Of a stretch of DNA of 64,000 nt, positions 18,173 to 27,144 are shown piece by piece. Source of the stretch: Roseivivax lentus (GTDB lineage Bacteria > Pseudomonadota > Alphaproteobacteria > Rhodobacterales > Rhodobacteraceae). The stretch covers positions 1 through 64,000 of the forward strand of contig NZ_FTOQ01000012.1 in NCBI RefSeq assembly GCF_900156805.1, written 5' to 3'. Position numbers and translations under genes: made by a program. Positions within the stretch are counted from its first letter, which is position 1. Every line of letters begins with the position of its first letter. The notes under the pieces were generated by a model. It was not told the origin of the DNA. It saw only the letters and a program-made list of their open reading frames with translations, and ran no database searches.

Positions 18173-20923
18173 ATGAACGTACAGAAACCTGGAACGGATC
18201 TTCCGTCGATCAGTGACTATTACAGCGCCACCCAGCTTCGGGCGGATCGCTGGTCCGCGCTGCGCGAATGTGCCGAATCCCTGCAGATCCACGGCACCGA
18301 GGGTCGGCAGGGCAAGCGACTTCTGGAATCGGCGCGGGCGCTGCTCGATGCGCTCGCGCCGATCGAGAAATACTGGGCCTTCCCGGGCTCGCATTCCTTC
18401 GAGCATCTCCGGCGGATGCTCGAAGCGCGCAATATCGACGATCTCGTCGTCTCGGTGCGCCGGGTCGCGCGCGCGCTGACCTCGGGCGCCTATCGGCGGC
18501 GGTCCATCCCGCTCTCGACCGAAGAGATCGACAACGAGGATTTCGAGGATGAAAGCGCCCTCGCGCCCGAGGATCGCGCGCTGGGGCGGCCCTATTTCGA
18601 GGTGCTGATCGTCGACAACGTGAACGATCACCAGGAACGCTTCCTGCGCAACAACCTGCACCGGATGCGCCGGGCCGAGGACAGCTTCATCTACGAGGCA
18701 GTCGTGGTGCCGAGCCTCGAGGATGCGCTCATGGGCATCCTGTTCAACCACAACGTCCAGGCGGTCATCGTGCGCCCGGGGCTCACGCTGAAATCCAAGA
18801 ACGAACTGCCGATCGTCCAGCAATACCTCAACCACCTGACCGTGACCGAGGACATGGACGCGATCGAGCCGCATGAATACGGCCCCGAAGCCTGCCGGCT
18901 GATCGCCAAGGTGCGCCCCGAGCTCGACGCCTACCTCATCACCGACCGCTCGGCGGAGGACATCGCGGGCATGGACCTCGGCAAGTGCCGCCGGGTCTTC
19001 TACAACCAGGAAGACTTCCTGGAACTGCACCTCAACATCCTGCGGGGCGTGAACCGGCGCTACAAGACGCCGTTCTTCACCGCGCTCAAGGAATATTCCA
19101 AGCAGCCGACGGGCGTCTTCCATGCCATGCCCATCAGCCGCGGCAAGTCGATTTCGCGCAGCCACTGGATCCAGGACATGGGGGCCTTCTACGGGCCCAA
19201 CATCTTCCTTGCCGAAACCTCGGCCACGTCCGGCGGGCTCGACAGCCTTCTCGAGCCCAAGGGGACGATCAAGGAAGCGCAGGACATGGCCGCGCGGGCC
19301 TTCGGCTCCAAGCAAACCTTCTTTGCGACGAACGGCACCTCGACCTGCAACAAGATCGTCGTGCAGGCGCTGATCCGGCCGGGCGATATCGTGCTGGTGG
19401 ACCGCGACTGCCACAAGTCGCACCATTACGGCATGGTGCTGGCGGGCGCCAATGTCTGCTACATGGACAGCTATCCGCTGCATGAATTCTCCATGTACGG
19501 CGCCGTGCCGATCCACGAGATCAAGCACACGCTTCTCAAGATGAAGGCGGCGGGCAAGCTCGACCGCGTGCGCATGGTGCTCTTGACCAACTGCACCTTC
19601 GATGGACTGGTCTATAACGTCGAGCGGGTGATGGAGGAATGCCTCGCCATCAAGCCCGACCTCGTCTTCCTCTGGGACGAGGCGTGGTTCGCCTTTGCGC
19701 GCTTCGGGCCGACCTATCGCCAGCGCACCGCGATGGATGTGGCGAACCGGCTGCGCGAGAAGCTGAAATCCGAAAAGCACGCCGAGGCCTACGCCGCCCA
19801 GCAGGAGGCACTCAAGGATGCCACCGAGGAGACGCTGCTGAAGACGCGCCTCTTGCCGCCGCCCACGGCGCGCGTGCGGGCCTATGCGACGCAATCGACG
19901 CACAAGACGCTGACCGCGCTGCGGCAGGGCTCGATGATCCACGTCAACGACATGGACTTCAAAGGCGAGGTGGAGCAGGCCTTCCACGAGGCCTACATGA
20001 CGCATACCTCGACCTCGCCCAATTACCAGATCATCGCCTCGCTCGACGTGGGCCGCCGGCAGGTGGAGCTCGAGGGCTTCGAATTCGTCCAGCGCCAGAT
20101 CGAAAGCGCCATGGCGATCCGCCGCGCGGTGGCCACGCATCCGCTTCTGTCGAAGTATTTCAAGGTGCTGACCGCGGGCGACATGATCCCCGAGCAATAC
20201 CGCGAAAGCGGCGTCACGAGCTATTTCGACGCCAAGGACGGCTGGTCCGACAAGTCCGAGATCTGGGCCAAGGACGAGTTCGTGCTCGATCCGACCCGCG
20301 TCACGCTGGCGGTGGGCGGCACCGGCTGGGACGGCGACACCTTCAAGACGAAGGTGCTCATGGATAAGTACGGCATCCAGATCAACAAGACCTCGCGCAA
20401 TTCCGTGCTGTTCATGACCAATATCGGCACGACGCGGTCCTCGGTCGCCTATCTGATCGAGGTTCTGGTGGAGATCGCGAACGATCTCGACGACCTGCTC
20501 GACGATGCCTCAAAGATGGAGCGGCGTTCGTTCGAGAAGCGGGTGAAGAACCTCATCGAGGACGTGCCGCCGCTGCCTGATTTCTCGCGCTTCCATGACG
20601 CGTTCCGCTCCGGCGGGGAGACCGCGGAGGGCGATATCCGCTCCGCCTTCTTCCTCGCCTACGAGGAAGAGAACTGCGATTATCTCGACCTCGACGACGC
20701 GCTGATGAAGCGGCTCGAGGACGGCGAGGAACTGGTCTCGGCCTCCTTCATCATCCCCTATCCGCCGGGCTTCCCGATCCTGGTGCCGGGGCAGGTGATG
20801 TCGCCCGAGATCCTGCATTTCATGCGCGCCCTCGACGTGAGCGAGATCCACGGCTACCGGCCCGATCTCGGTCTGCGGGTATTCACCCCCAAGGCTCTGA
20901 AGAGCCTCAAGAAAAAATCGTGA
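18173..20923 (+). CDS. Orn/Lys/Arg-type PLP decarboxylase with long N-terminal extension
   Basis: A 916-residue fold-type I enzyme of the bacterial ornithine/lysine/arginine decarboxylase family. It is longer than the usual 710-760 residues. Residues 1-140 form a helical extension not found in the standard enzymes. A receiver-like wing domain (FEVLIVDNVNDHQE onward) follows, then the PLP domain with the catalytic lysine Lys578 in YATQSTHKTLTALRQGSM and DEAWFAFARF. The C-terminal domain ends near DLGLRVFTPKAL. Decarboxylation of a basic amino acid to a polyamine is the family reaction; the actual substrate is unknown. A GGAGG site precedes the ATG, and the ATP-grasp gene begins 22 bases after the stop. 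Confidence 0.88.
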   Translation: MNVQKPGTDLPSISDYYSATQLRADRWSALRECAESLQIHGTEGRQGKRLLESARALLDALAPIEKYWAFPGSHSFEHLRRMLEARNIDDLVVSVRRVARALTSGAYRRRSIPLSTEEIDNEDFEDESALAPEDRALGRPYFEVLIVDNVNDHQERFLRNNLHRMRRAEDSFIYEAVVVPSLEDALMGILFNHNVQAVIVRPGLTLKSKNELPIVQQYLNHLTVTEDMDAIEPHEYGPEACRLIAKVRPELDAYLITDRSAEDIAGMDLGKCRRVFYNQEDFLELHLNILRGVNRRYKTPFFTALKEYSKQPTGVFHAMPISRGKSISRSHWIQDMGAFYGPNIFLAETSATSGGLDSLLEPKGTIKEAQDMAARAFGSKQTFFATNGTSTCNKIVVQALIRPGDIVLVDRDCHKSHHYGMVLAGANVCYMDSYPLHEFSMYGAVPIHEIKHTLLKMKAAGKLDRVRMVLLTNCTFDGLVYNVERVMEECLAIKPDLVFLWDEAWFAFARFGPTYRQRTAMDVANRLREKLKSEKHAEAYAAQQEALKDATEETLLKTRLLPPPTARVRAYATQSTHKTLTALRQGSMIHVNDMDFKGEVEQAFHEAYMTHTSTSPNYQIIASLDVGRRQVELEGFEFVQRQIESAMAIRRAVATHPLLSKYFKVLTAGDMIPEQYRESGVTSYFDAKDGWSDKSEIWAKDEFVLDPTRVTLAVGGTGWDGDTFKTKVLMDKYGIQINKTSRNSVLFMTNIGTTRSSVAYLIEVLVEIANDLDDLLDDASKMERRSFEKRVKNLIEDVPPLPDFSRFHDAFRSGGETAEGDIRSAFFLAYEEENCDYLDLDDALMKRLEDGEELVSASFIIPYPPGFPILVPGQVMSPEILHFMRALDVSEIHGYRPDLGLRVFTPKALKSLKKKS

Positions 20924-20945
20924 ACACGACAGAGAGGACAGATTG

Positions 20946-22397
20946 ATGCCGAAGAAGACGCTGAAGAATATCTCGGAGATCCGCAGGTATTTCCACACCA
21001 ACCAGGACCCGATCTATTTCGTCTCGGCCACCAACTTCAACCTGCTGGGCCTCGACGAATGGACCAAGAATTTCAAGTATATCTGTTACATGGATTGCTT
21101 CGACGGGCGGCACCCGAACGTGCTGGTGCCCTCCGAGATGCCCCATGACGAATTCCAGTCGATCGAGGACATCAACAACTACCTGCTGCAGCACAAGGAA
21201 GTGGTCGACTACGTGAAGGCGCGCGGCGGCAAGCCGAAATTCGTCTTCCTGATGTTCGACGAGACCACCGAGAAGCTTGTGAAGGAGCTGGGCGGCGAAG
21301 TCTGGTTCCCCAAGGCCAAGATGCGCCAGAACATGGACAACAAGATCGAGACCGTGCGCATCGGCAACAAGGCGGGCGTGCCCTCGGTGCCGAACGCCCT
21401 GTCGGTCGTGGAAAGCTACGAACAGCTGCGCGAGGTCTGCAAGGAAAACAACCTCGGCGACGACCTCGTGCTGCAATCGGCCTTCGGCGACAGCGGCCAC
21501 ACCACCTTCTTCATCAAGTCCGAGGCGGATTTCCGCAAGCACGAGCACGAGATCGTGGGCGAGGGCGAGATCAAGATCATGAAGCGCATCGATTGCCGCG
21601 GCTCGGCGATCGAGGGCTGCTGCACGAGCCAGGGCACCATCGTCGGCCCGCTCATGACCGAGCTTGTGGGCTTCAAGGAGCTGACGCCCTATCGCGGCGG
21701 CTGGTGCGGCAACGAGATCTTCGCCACCGCCTTCCCGCCCAAGGCCCGCAACCAGGCGCGCGAGCTGACCTTCAAGTTCGGCGAACAGCTGCGCAAGGAA
21801 GGCTATCGCGGGTATTTCGAGCTCGATTTCCTGATCGACAAGAAGACCGGCGAGATCTGGCTCGGTGAGCTCAATCCGCGCATCACCGGCGCCTCGTCGA
21901 TGACCAACCACGCCGCCTTCGCCCATGCGGATGCGCCGCTGTTCCTGTTCCACCTGCTCGAATTCTCGAAAAAGCCGTTCCAGTTCGACGTGGACGAGCT
22001 GAACGCGCGCTGGTCGGATCCGGACATGATCGACAGCTGGAGCCAGATGGTCATCAAGCACACCGACGACAATGTCGATATCATCACCCACGCGCCGCAG
22101 ACCGGCATCTACAAGATGCTGCCGGACGGGCAGGTGGTCTATGACCGGTTCGACTATCACCGCCGCGCCGTCGAGGGCGAGGACGAGGCCTTCTTCCTGC
22201 GCATCTCCAAGGCGGGCGATTACCGCTACGAGGGCGCCGATCTGGGCATCCTGGTGACGCGGGGCCGGTCGATGACCAAGAACTTCCAGCTCACCGATAA
22301 GTCGCGCAACTGGATCGACGGCATCAAGAACGCGTTCTCGGCGCGGCCCCTGCCTTCGGCCCAGGCGCTTCAGGATCCCGCGTTCAAGATCATGTAG
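20946..22397 (+). CDS. ATP-grasp family ligase, substrate unknown
   Basis: A 483-residue protein with an ATP-grasp fold. A pre-ATP-grasp region (1-130) is followed by the ATP-binding half (SAFGDSGHTTFFIKSEADF) and the metal-binding half GYFELDFLIDKKTGEIWLGELNPRITG, in which the Glu and Asn ligands of this fold are seen. It resembles the biotin-carboxylase-like branch but has no biotin-carrier or carboxyltransferase partner nearby. ATP-grasp enzymes join a carboxylate to an amine through an acyl phosphate. Between a decarboxylase (which makes an amine) and an Ntn amidase (which cleaves amides), an amide-forming role is a reasonable inference. GAGAGG lies eight bases upstream of the ATG. Confidence 0.82.
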   Translation: MPKKTLKNISEIRRYFHTNQDPIYFVSATNFNLLGLDEWTKNFKYICYMDCFDGRHPNVLVPSEMPHDEFQSIEDINNYLLQHKEVVDYVKARGGKPKFVFLMFDETTEKLVKELGGEVWFPKAKMRQNMDNKIETVRIGNKAGVPSVPNALSVVESYEQLREVCKENNLGDDLVLQSAFGDSGHTTFFIKSEADFRKHEHEIVGEGEIKIMKRIDCRGSAIEGCCTSQGTIVGPLMTELVGFKELTPYRGGWCGNEIFATAFPPKARNQARELTFKFGEQLRKEGYRGYFELDFLIDKKTGEIWLGELNPRITGASSMTNHAAFAHADAPLFLFHLLEFSKKPFQFDVDELNARWSDPDMIDSWSQMVIKHTDDNVDIITHAPQTGIYKMLPDGQVVYDRFDYHRRAVEGEDEAFFLRISKAGDYRYEGADLGILVTRGRSMTKNFQLTDKSRNWIDGIKNAFSARPLPSAQALQDPAFKIM

Positions 22398-22400
22398 GCC

Positions 22401-23399
22401 ATGGCCCTTGTCTTCCGCGCCATATCCGAGGATCAGCCCGGGCCGAAATGGGCCGGGCTGTTCGCCGATTACTGGCCGTCCTACCATGCGTGGTGGGCGC
22501 GCGAGGGGCTGCGGAGCCGTCCGACCTACCTGGAAAGCCGCCGGGCGATCCGTACGCATATGCCCGAGATCGCGGATCTCTACGAGGAGCTGTGCGAACT
22601 GGCGGGCGGCAGCGACTCGGCAGCGCGGTTTCTGAGCTTCTATTGCCCGCCACGCTACCTCGCGGGCTGCAGCCAAGCGATCTGGCCGGGTGACGATCCG
22701 CTTCTGGTGCGGAACTACGATTACAATCCGGACGCCTTCGACGCGATCGTGCTGAAGACGCGCTGGCAGGGGCGCGGGGTGATCGGCACATCGGACGGGC
22801 TGTTCGGGCTGGTGGACGGCATCAACGATGCGGGCCTCGTTGTGTCGCTGACCTTCGGGGGGCGGCGCGAGGTCGGTCAGGGCTTCGGCGTGCCGCTGAT
22901 CCTGCGCTACATCCTGCAGACCTGCACCACCACCGAAGAGGCGGGCGACGTGCTGACGCGCATCCCCTGCCACATGAGTTACAACGTCACAGTGCTCGAC
23001 GAGAGGCGGCGGTTTCTCACCGCCTATCTGACTCCGGACCGCCCGACGCTGCTAACCCATGCGGCGGTGGCGACGAACCATCAGGAACGGGTGGAATGGA
23101 CGAGCCATGCGCGCTTCACCGCCACGGTGGAGCGGGAGCGTTTCCTGCTTCAGCGCCTGACCCTGCATCCCGAGACGCAGGCCAAGTTCATCGGCGCCTT
23201 CCTGAAGCCGCCGCTTTATTCGACGGCCTTCACGTCGGGCTTCGGCACGCTTTACACCGCGGCCTATCGCCCGCGCCGCCGCGCGCTCGAGCTGCAATGG
23301 CCCGGGCGGGTTTGGGAAAAGAGCTTCGATGTCTTCGAAGAGGACAGCGTCGCGCTGAGCATGCCCGGTCCCACCGCCGCGCGGCAGGCGCAGTTCTGA
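22401..23399 (+). CDS. C45-family Ntn amidase (acyltransferase-like)
   Basis: A 332-residue protein of the penicillin acyltransferase-like C45 family. The predicted self-cleavage site is Gly89-Cys90 (YLAGCSQAIW), where Cys90 would become the N-terminal nucleophile. The conserved RNYDYNP (104-110), the loop GLFGLVDGINDAGLVVSLTFGG and the late TAVATNH-like segment AAVATNHQERVEW all fit. No signal peptide is seen, so it should be cytoplasmic. It hydrolyses or transfers linear amides. It starts three bases after the ATP-grasp stop, so the ligase and amidase are translationally linked. Confidence 0.85.
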   Translation: MALVFRAISEDQPGPKWAGLFADYWPSYHAWWAREGLRSRPTYLESRRAIRTHMPEIADLYEELCELAGGSDSAARFLSFYCPPRYLAGCSQAIWPGDDPLLVRNYDYNPDAFDAIVLKTRWQGRGVIGTSDGLFGLVDGINDAGLVVSLTFGGRREVGQGFGVPLILRYILQTCTTTEEAGDVLTRIPCHMSYNVTVLDERRRFLTAYLTPDRPTLLTHAAVATNHQERVEWTSHARFTATVERERFLLQRLTLHPETQAKFIGAFLKPPLYSTAFTSGFGTLYTAAYRPRRRALELQWPGRVWEKSFDVFEEDSVALSMPGPTAARQAQF

Positions 23400-23423
23400 C
23401 AGGTCCCCACGCTGTGACGGGTT

Positions 23424-23451
23424 CCGGCGCGCCGGCGGGCGGCGCGCCCGG
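23424..23451. terminator. GC-rich hairpin between convergent genes
   Basis: An inverted repeat with a GGCGCGCC core (23426-23433 and 23441-23448), flanked by further complementary bases, lies between the C45 amidase gene and the E2 gene, which converge. It lacks a T tract on either strand, so termination may be partial or need Rho. Confidence 0.4.
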
Positions 23452-23459
23452 TCTTCAAC

Positions 23460-24344
23460 TCAGACCATCATCCGGCGCGGATCGGCGATGAGGCCGGCCA
23501 GGTAGCTCACGAAGCGCGCCGCGTCGGCGCCATTGATCACCCGGTGATCGTAGCTCAGATCGAGCGGCACCATCGGAACCGGACGCGGCGTATCGCCGTC
23601 CCAGACGGTGACCGTCTCGGTGCGGGTGATGCCGAGGATCGCGAGTTCCGGCGGGTTCACGATGGGGGTGAAACCGATACCGCCGATCCCGCCCAGATTG
23701 GTGATCGTCATCGACGCGCCGCCCATCTCGTCGGGGCCGACCTTGCGGTTCTGCGCGCGACTGGCGAGATCGGTGATCTCGGCGGCGATCTGCCAGAGCT
23801 TCTTGCGGTCCGCGTCGCGGATGACCGGCACCATGAGCCCGTGCGCGGTGTCCACGGCGATGCCGATATGAACGTAATCCTTCAGCACCAGCGTCTTGCC
23901 GTCGGGCGAGAGCGAGGCGTTGAAACGCGGGAATTCGCGAAGCGCGCGCGCCAGCGCCTTGACGTGGAAGGCCAGCGCCGTGAGCTTCACGCCGCGCGCC
24001 TGCGCCTCGGGCTTGAGCTGGCGGCGGAGCGCCTCGATGGCGGTGACCTCGGCGCGGTCGTGATGGGTGACCTGCGGGATGAGCGCATTGGCCGCCGCGA
24101 GATTGGCCGCGGCAAGCTGGGCGAACCGGCTCATCGGTTCTTCGCTCACGGGGCCGTAGGCCGCATGGTCCACGTCCCAATAAGAGGTGTCGGCCTTGGC
24201 CGCGGCCGGGGCCGGCGCGGCTCCGCCTTCCAGATCCTCGCGCCCGATGGTCGAGCGGCCCAGTTCCGCCGCGCGTTTTTCGATGTCGATGCCCTTTTCC
24301 AGCGCACGGGCGCGGGTCGAGGGCGATGCGATGACGTGGCTCAT
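23460..24344 (-). CDS. 2-oxoacid dehydrogenase E2, binding plus catalytic domain without lipoyl domain
   Basis: A 294-residue dihydrolipoamide acyltransferase fragment that is a complete gene. Residues 3-38 form a peripheral-subunit-binding domain (IASPSTRARALEKGIDI, GRSTIGREDL). The rest is the CoA-dependent acyltransferase domain, ending with LSYDHRVINGADAARF, which contains the catalytic His. No lipoyl domain is present. The lipoyl domains are on a separate protein two genes upstream, so the two must work together in one complex. It is the last gene of the minus-strand operon, starting ten bases after the aldehyde dehydrogenase stop. Confidence 0.92.
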   Translation of the reverse strand: MSHVIASPSTRARALEKGIDIEKRAAELGRSTIGREDLEGGAAPAPAAAKADTSYWDVDHAAYGPVSEEPMSRFAQLAAANLAAANALIPQVTHHDRAEVTAIEALRRQLKPEAQARGVKLTALAFHVKALARALREFPRFNASLSPDGKTLVLKDYVHIGIAVDTAHGLMVPVIRDADRKKLWQIAAEITDLASRAQNRKVGPDEMGGASMTITNLGGIGGIGFTPIVNPPELAILGITRTETVTVWDGDTPRPVPMVPLDLSYDHRVINGADAARFVSYLAGLIADPRRMMV

Positions 24345-24354
24345 ATCCGCCCCC

Positions 24355-25785
24355 TTACCAGCTGGCCGAGATATATTGCGTTTCCATGAATTCGAGCATG
24401 CCCTCGTGGCCGCCCTCGCGCCCGAGGCCCGATTGCTTCACGCCGCCGAAGGGCGCCGCCGGGTCCGAGACGAGGCCGCGATTGAGCCCGACCATGCCGT
24501 ATTCCAGCCGTTCGCAAACCTGCAGCGCGCGCTTCATGTTCTCGGAAAAGACATAGGCGACAAGGCCGTATTCGGTGTCGTTGGCGCGGCGGATCACGTC
24601 TTCCTGGTCGGTGAAGGTCTGGATCGCGGCGACCGGGCCGAAGATCTCGTCATGCACGCATTCGGCGTCTTCGGAGACGTTCGAGAGCACCGTGGGCGGG
24701 TAGTAGAACCCCTTGCCCCCGGGCGTTTCGCCGCCGCATTGCACCTTGGCGCCCTTGGCCACCGCGTCGGCCACGAATTCGGCGACCTTGTCGCGGGTCT
24801 GCGCGTTCACCAGCGGTCCCACATCGACGGAAGGGTCCGTGCCGTCGCCGACCTTGAGCGCGGCCATGGCGGCGGTGAACTTCTTGGTGAATTCCTCGGC
24901 CACCGCCTCGTGCACGTAGAAGCGGTTGGCGGCGGTGCAGGCTTCGCCGAGATTGCGCATCTTGGCGAGCATCGCGCCTTCGACGGCGACGTCGAGATCG
25001 GCATCCTCGAACACCAGAAGCGGGGCGTTGCCGCCCAGCTCCATCGCCGGTTTCAGCACCTGGTCGGCGGCGGAATGCAGAAGCTTCACGCCGACGCCGG
25101 TGGAGCCGGTGAAGGAAACGACGCGCACGCGCGGGTCGTGCAGCATGTGATCGACAAGCGCGCCGGTGCGCTTCGACGGCAGCACGTTCACAAGCCCCGG
25201 CGGCACGCCCGCCTCTTCCAGAAGCGGCATCAGCGCCAGCATGGTCAGCGGCGTCTCGGAGGCGGGCTTGATGATGACCGCGCAGCCTGCGGCGAGCGCC
25301 GGCGCGATCTTCCGCGTGCCCATCGCGGCGGGGTAATTCCAGGGCGTGACCAGCACGGCAAGGCCCGCGGGCTTGTGCTGCACCATGATCCGCGCACCGG
25401 AGGCGGGCGCATGGGTCAGAAGCCCGTCGGCGCGCACCGCTTCCTCGGCGAACCAGCGGAAGAACTCGGCGGCATAGGTGGCCTCACCCATCGCGTCGTT
25501 GCGCGCCTTGCCGTTCTCGAGCGTGATGTAATGCGCGAAATCCTCGAGCCGCGCGGTCATCAGTTCCCACGCCTTGCGCAGCACTTCCGAGCGCTGGCGC
25601 GGCGTGCGCGCGGCCCAGTCCTTCATCGCGGCTTCAGCAGCGTCGAGGGCGGCATTGGCGTCGGAGATCTCGGCCGAAGCGACCGAGGCGATGGAGTCTT
25701 CGGTGGCGGGGTTGATGACGTCGAAGCGTTCCTTCGCGGCACCCGGCACCCATTTGCCGTTGATGTAGAGGTCGGTGAATTCCAT
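24355..25785 (-). CDS. NAD(P)-dependent aldehyde dehydrogenase, succinate-semialdehyde type
   Basis: A 476-residue aldehyde dehydrogenase. Motifs are WNYPAAMGTRKIAPALAAGC, the FTGSTGVGVKL nucleotide loop, the general base Glu in ELGGNAPLLVFEDAD and the catalytic Cys in GEACTAANRFYVH. The C-terminal GVKQSGLGREGGHEG is typical of the GabD branch. It is embedded between the two E2-related genes of the 2-oxoacid dehydrogenase operon (15 and 10 base gaps). It probably oxidises an aldehyde made in the same pathway; a contribution to GABA breakdown is possible but not required. Confidence 0.9.
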   Translation of the reverse strand: MEFTDLYINGKWVPGAAKERFDVINPATEDSIASVASAEISDANAALDAAEAAMKDWAARTPRQRSEVLRKAWELMTARLEDFAHYITLENGKARNDAMGEATYAAEFFRWFAEEAVRADGLLTHAPASGARIMVQHKPAGLAVLVTPWNYPAAMGTRKIAPALAAGCAVIIKPASETPLTMLALMPLLEEAGVPPGLVNVLPSKRTGALVDHMLHDPRVRVVSFTGSTGVGVKLLHSAADQVLKPAMELGGNAPLLVFEDADLDVAVEGAMLAKMRNLGEACTAANRFYVHEAVAEEFTKKFTAAMAALKVGDGTDPSVDVGPLVNAQTRDKVAEFVADAVAKGAKVQCGGETPGGKGFYYPPTVLSNVSEDAECVHDEIFGPVAAIQTFTDQEDVIRRANDTEYGLVAYVFSENMKRALQVCERLEYGMVGLNRGLVSDPAAPFGGVKQSGLGREGGHEGMLEFMETQYISASW

Positions 25786-25800
25786 GTCGGATCTCCCGGT

Positions 25801-27144
25801 TTAAAGCAGGTGGCGGAGCGGCAGCTCCATCCGGCCTGCGAAATTGGTAAGAAGGGTGACGGCCGCGCTGGCAGAGAGCTGCCCCGCGCCGCATTCGAGC
25901 GCGATGGTCAGGCCCGCGCCCTGCGACAGCAGCGTCAGGACCGGCGCGTCCTCGGCCCCGAGCGTGACCGATTGCACGGCTCTGAGACGCAGATCGCGCA
26001 GGATGAGGTCGGGTGCGGCGTCCTCGTCGGCGGGCGTGATGCCACCGAACGGCCCGTCGGGCACTTTGTAGAGGCGTGTTGCGCCGAACTGCTCCACCGC
26101 GACGGTCACATCGCCCCGGTCGAGGCTTGCCGCGGCGAGGCCCGCCATCAGCGCGGCGGCGTCCTTGAGGCCGGTCTCGGCGGCAGCCCAGGCGGCGAAC
26201 TCGGTGAAGCCCTCGGTCTCGATCCGCGCCGTGAGGTGCCGCGCGGCGGCCCCCGGTGCGGCACCCTGGGGCCCGGCCATCTCGGCGGGCAGGCCCTTCA
26301 GCACCTCGATATCGGCGGCGTGATAGGGCTGCGGATGGCCCTCGGCCACGAGGCGGTTCAGGTCGAGCACCTGTTCCAGCGCCAGACGGCGCGCCTTCGG
26401 AGAGGCGAGGATGCGCCCGCCTTCTGCGGTCGGAGCCGCTTTGGCTGGTTTTGTGGGCGCCGCTTTCGCCGGGGCGGATTTCTTGGCTTCGGCCTTGGGC
26501 GCGTCCTCGGCGGGCGCGGCTTTCGGCGCCGGGGCAGGGGCCGCGCCTGCCTTGCGGCTGCGGCTCACGGGATTGGCGGGTTTCTCGGCGGAGATGATCG
26601 CGATGGGCTCGCCCACCGGGGCATCCTCGCCCGCCTCGGCCAGAAGTGCTGCGACAAAGCCGTCATGGCCTGCCTCGACATCCATCGTGGCCTTGTCGGT
26701 CTCCACCTCGAAGAGCACGTCATCGGCCTTGACCGCGTCGCCCGGACCCTTGTGCCAGGCGACGATATGGCCCGAATCCTGCGCCATGCCGAGGGCGGGC
26801 ATGATGACCGCCTCGCCCTCGGGCAGGGCGTCGTCGGCGGGCTCCGCTGCGGCGGGCGCGTCCTTTTCTTCGGAAGCAGGGGCCGGGGCGCTGGAAGCCT
26901 CTTCCGCGCTGTCGGCGATCACGGCGATGACATTGCCCACGGGCACCTCGTCGCCGGCCCCGGCGCGCACGTCGGACAGAAAGCCCGCGCCCTGCGCCTC
27001 GACCTCCATCGTGGCCTTGTCGGTTTCCACCTCGAACAGAACGTCGCCCTCGGCCACCTTGTCACCGGGCTCCTTGTGCCAAGAGACGATGAGGCCCGTG
27101 TCCTGCGCCATGCCGAGGGCGGGCATGATGACCTCAAGCGGCAT
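25801..27144 (-). CDS. Di-lipoyl E2-like protein with degenerate catalytic domain
   Basis: A 447-residue protein with two lipoyl domains (modifiable lysines Lys43 and Lys151, each in VETDKATM), an Ala/Pro-rich linker at about 190-245 and a peripheral-subunit-binding domain at about 247-285. The last 150 residues look like an E2 acyltransferase domain, but the HRxxxG active-site stretch is replaced by GAGQLSAS, so the catalytic His is absent. Acyl transfer must come from the separate E2 at the end of the operon. Its start overlaps the E1 beta stop by 11 bases. Confidence 0.88.
   Translation of the reverse strand: MPLEVIMPALGMAQDTGLIVSWHKEPGDKVAEGDVLFEVETDKATMEVEAQGAGFLSDVRAGAGDEVPVGNVIAVIADSAEEASSAPAPASEEKDAPAAAEPADDALPEGEAVIMPALGMAQDSGHIVAWHKGPGDAVKADDVLFEVETDKATMDVEAGHDGFVAALLAEAGEDAPVGEPIAIISAEKPANPVSRSRKAGAAPAPAPKAAPAEDAPKAEAKKSAPAKAAPTKPAKAAPTAEGGRILASPKARRLALEQVLDLNRLVAEGHPQPYHAADIEVLKGLPAEMAGPQGAAPGAAARHLTARIETEGFTEFAAWAAAETGLKDAAALMAGLAAASLDRGDVTVAVEQFGATRLYKVPDGPFGGITPADEDAAPDLILRDLRLRAVQSVTLGAEDAPVLTLLSQGAGLTIALECGAGQLSASAAVTLLTNFAGRMELPLRHLL

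Noticed and set aside
20946-22397. Biotin carboxylase
   Set aside because: The ATP-grasp fold is similar, but no biotin carrier or carboxyltransferase gene is near and the neighbours point to amide chemistry.
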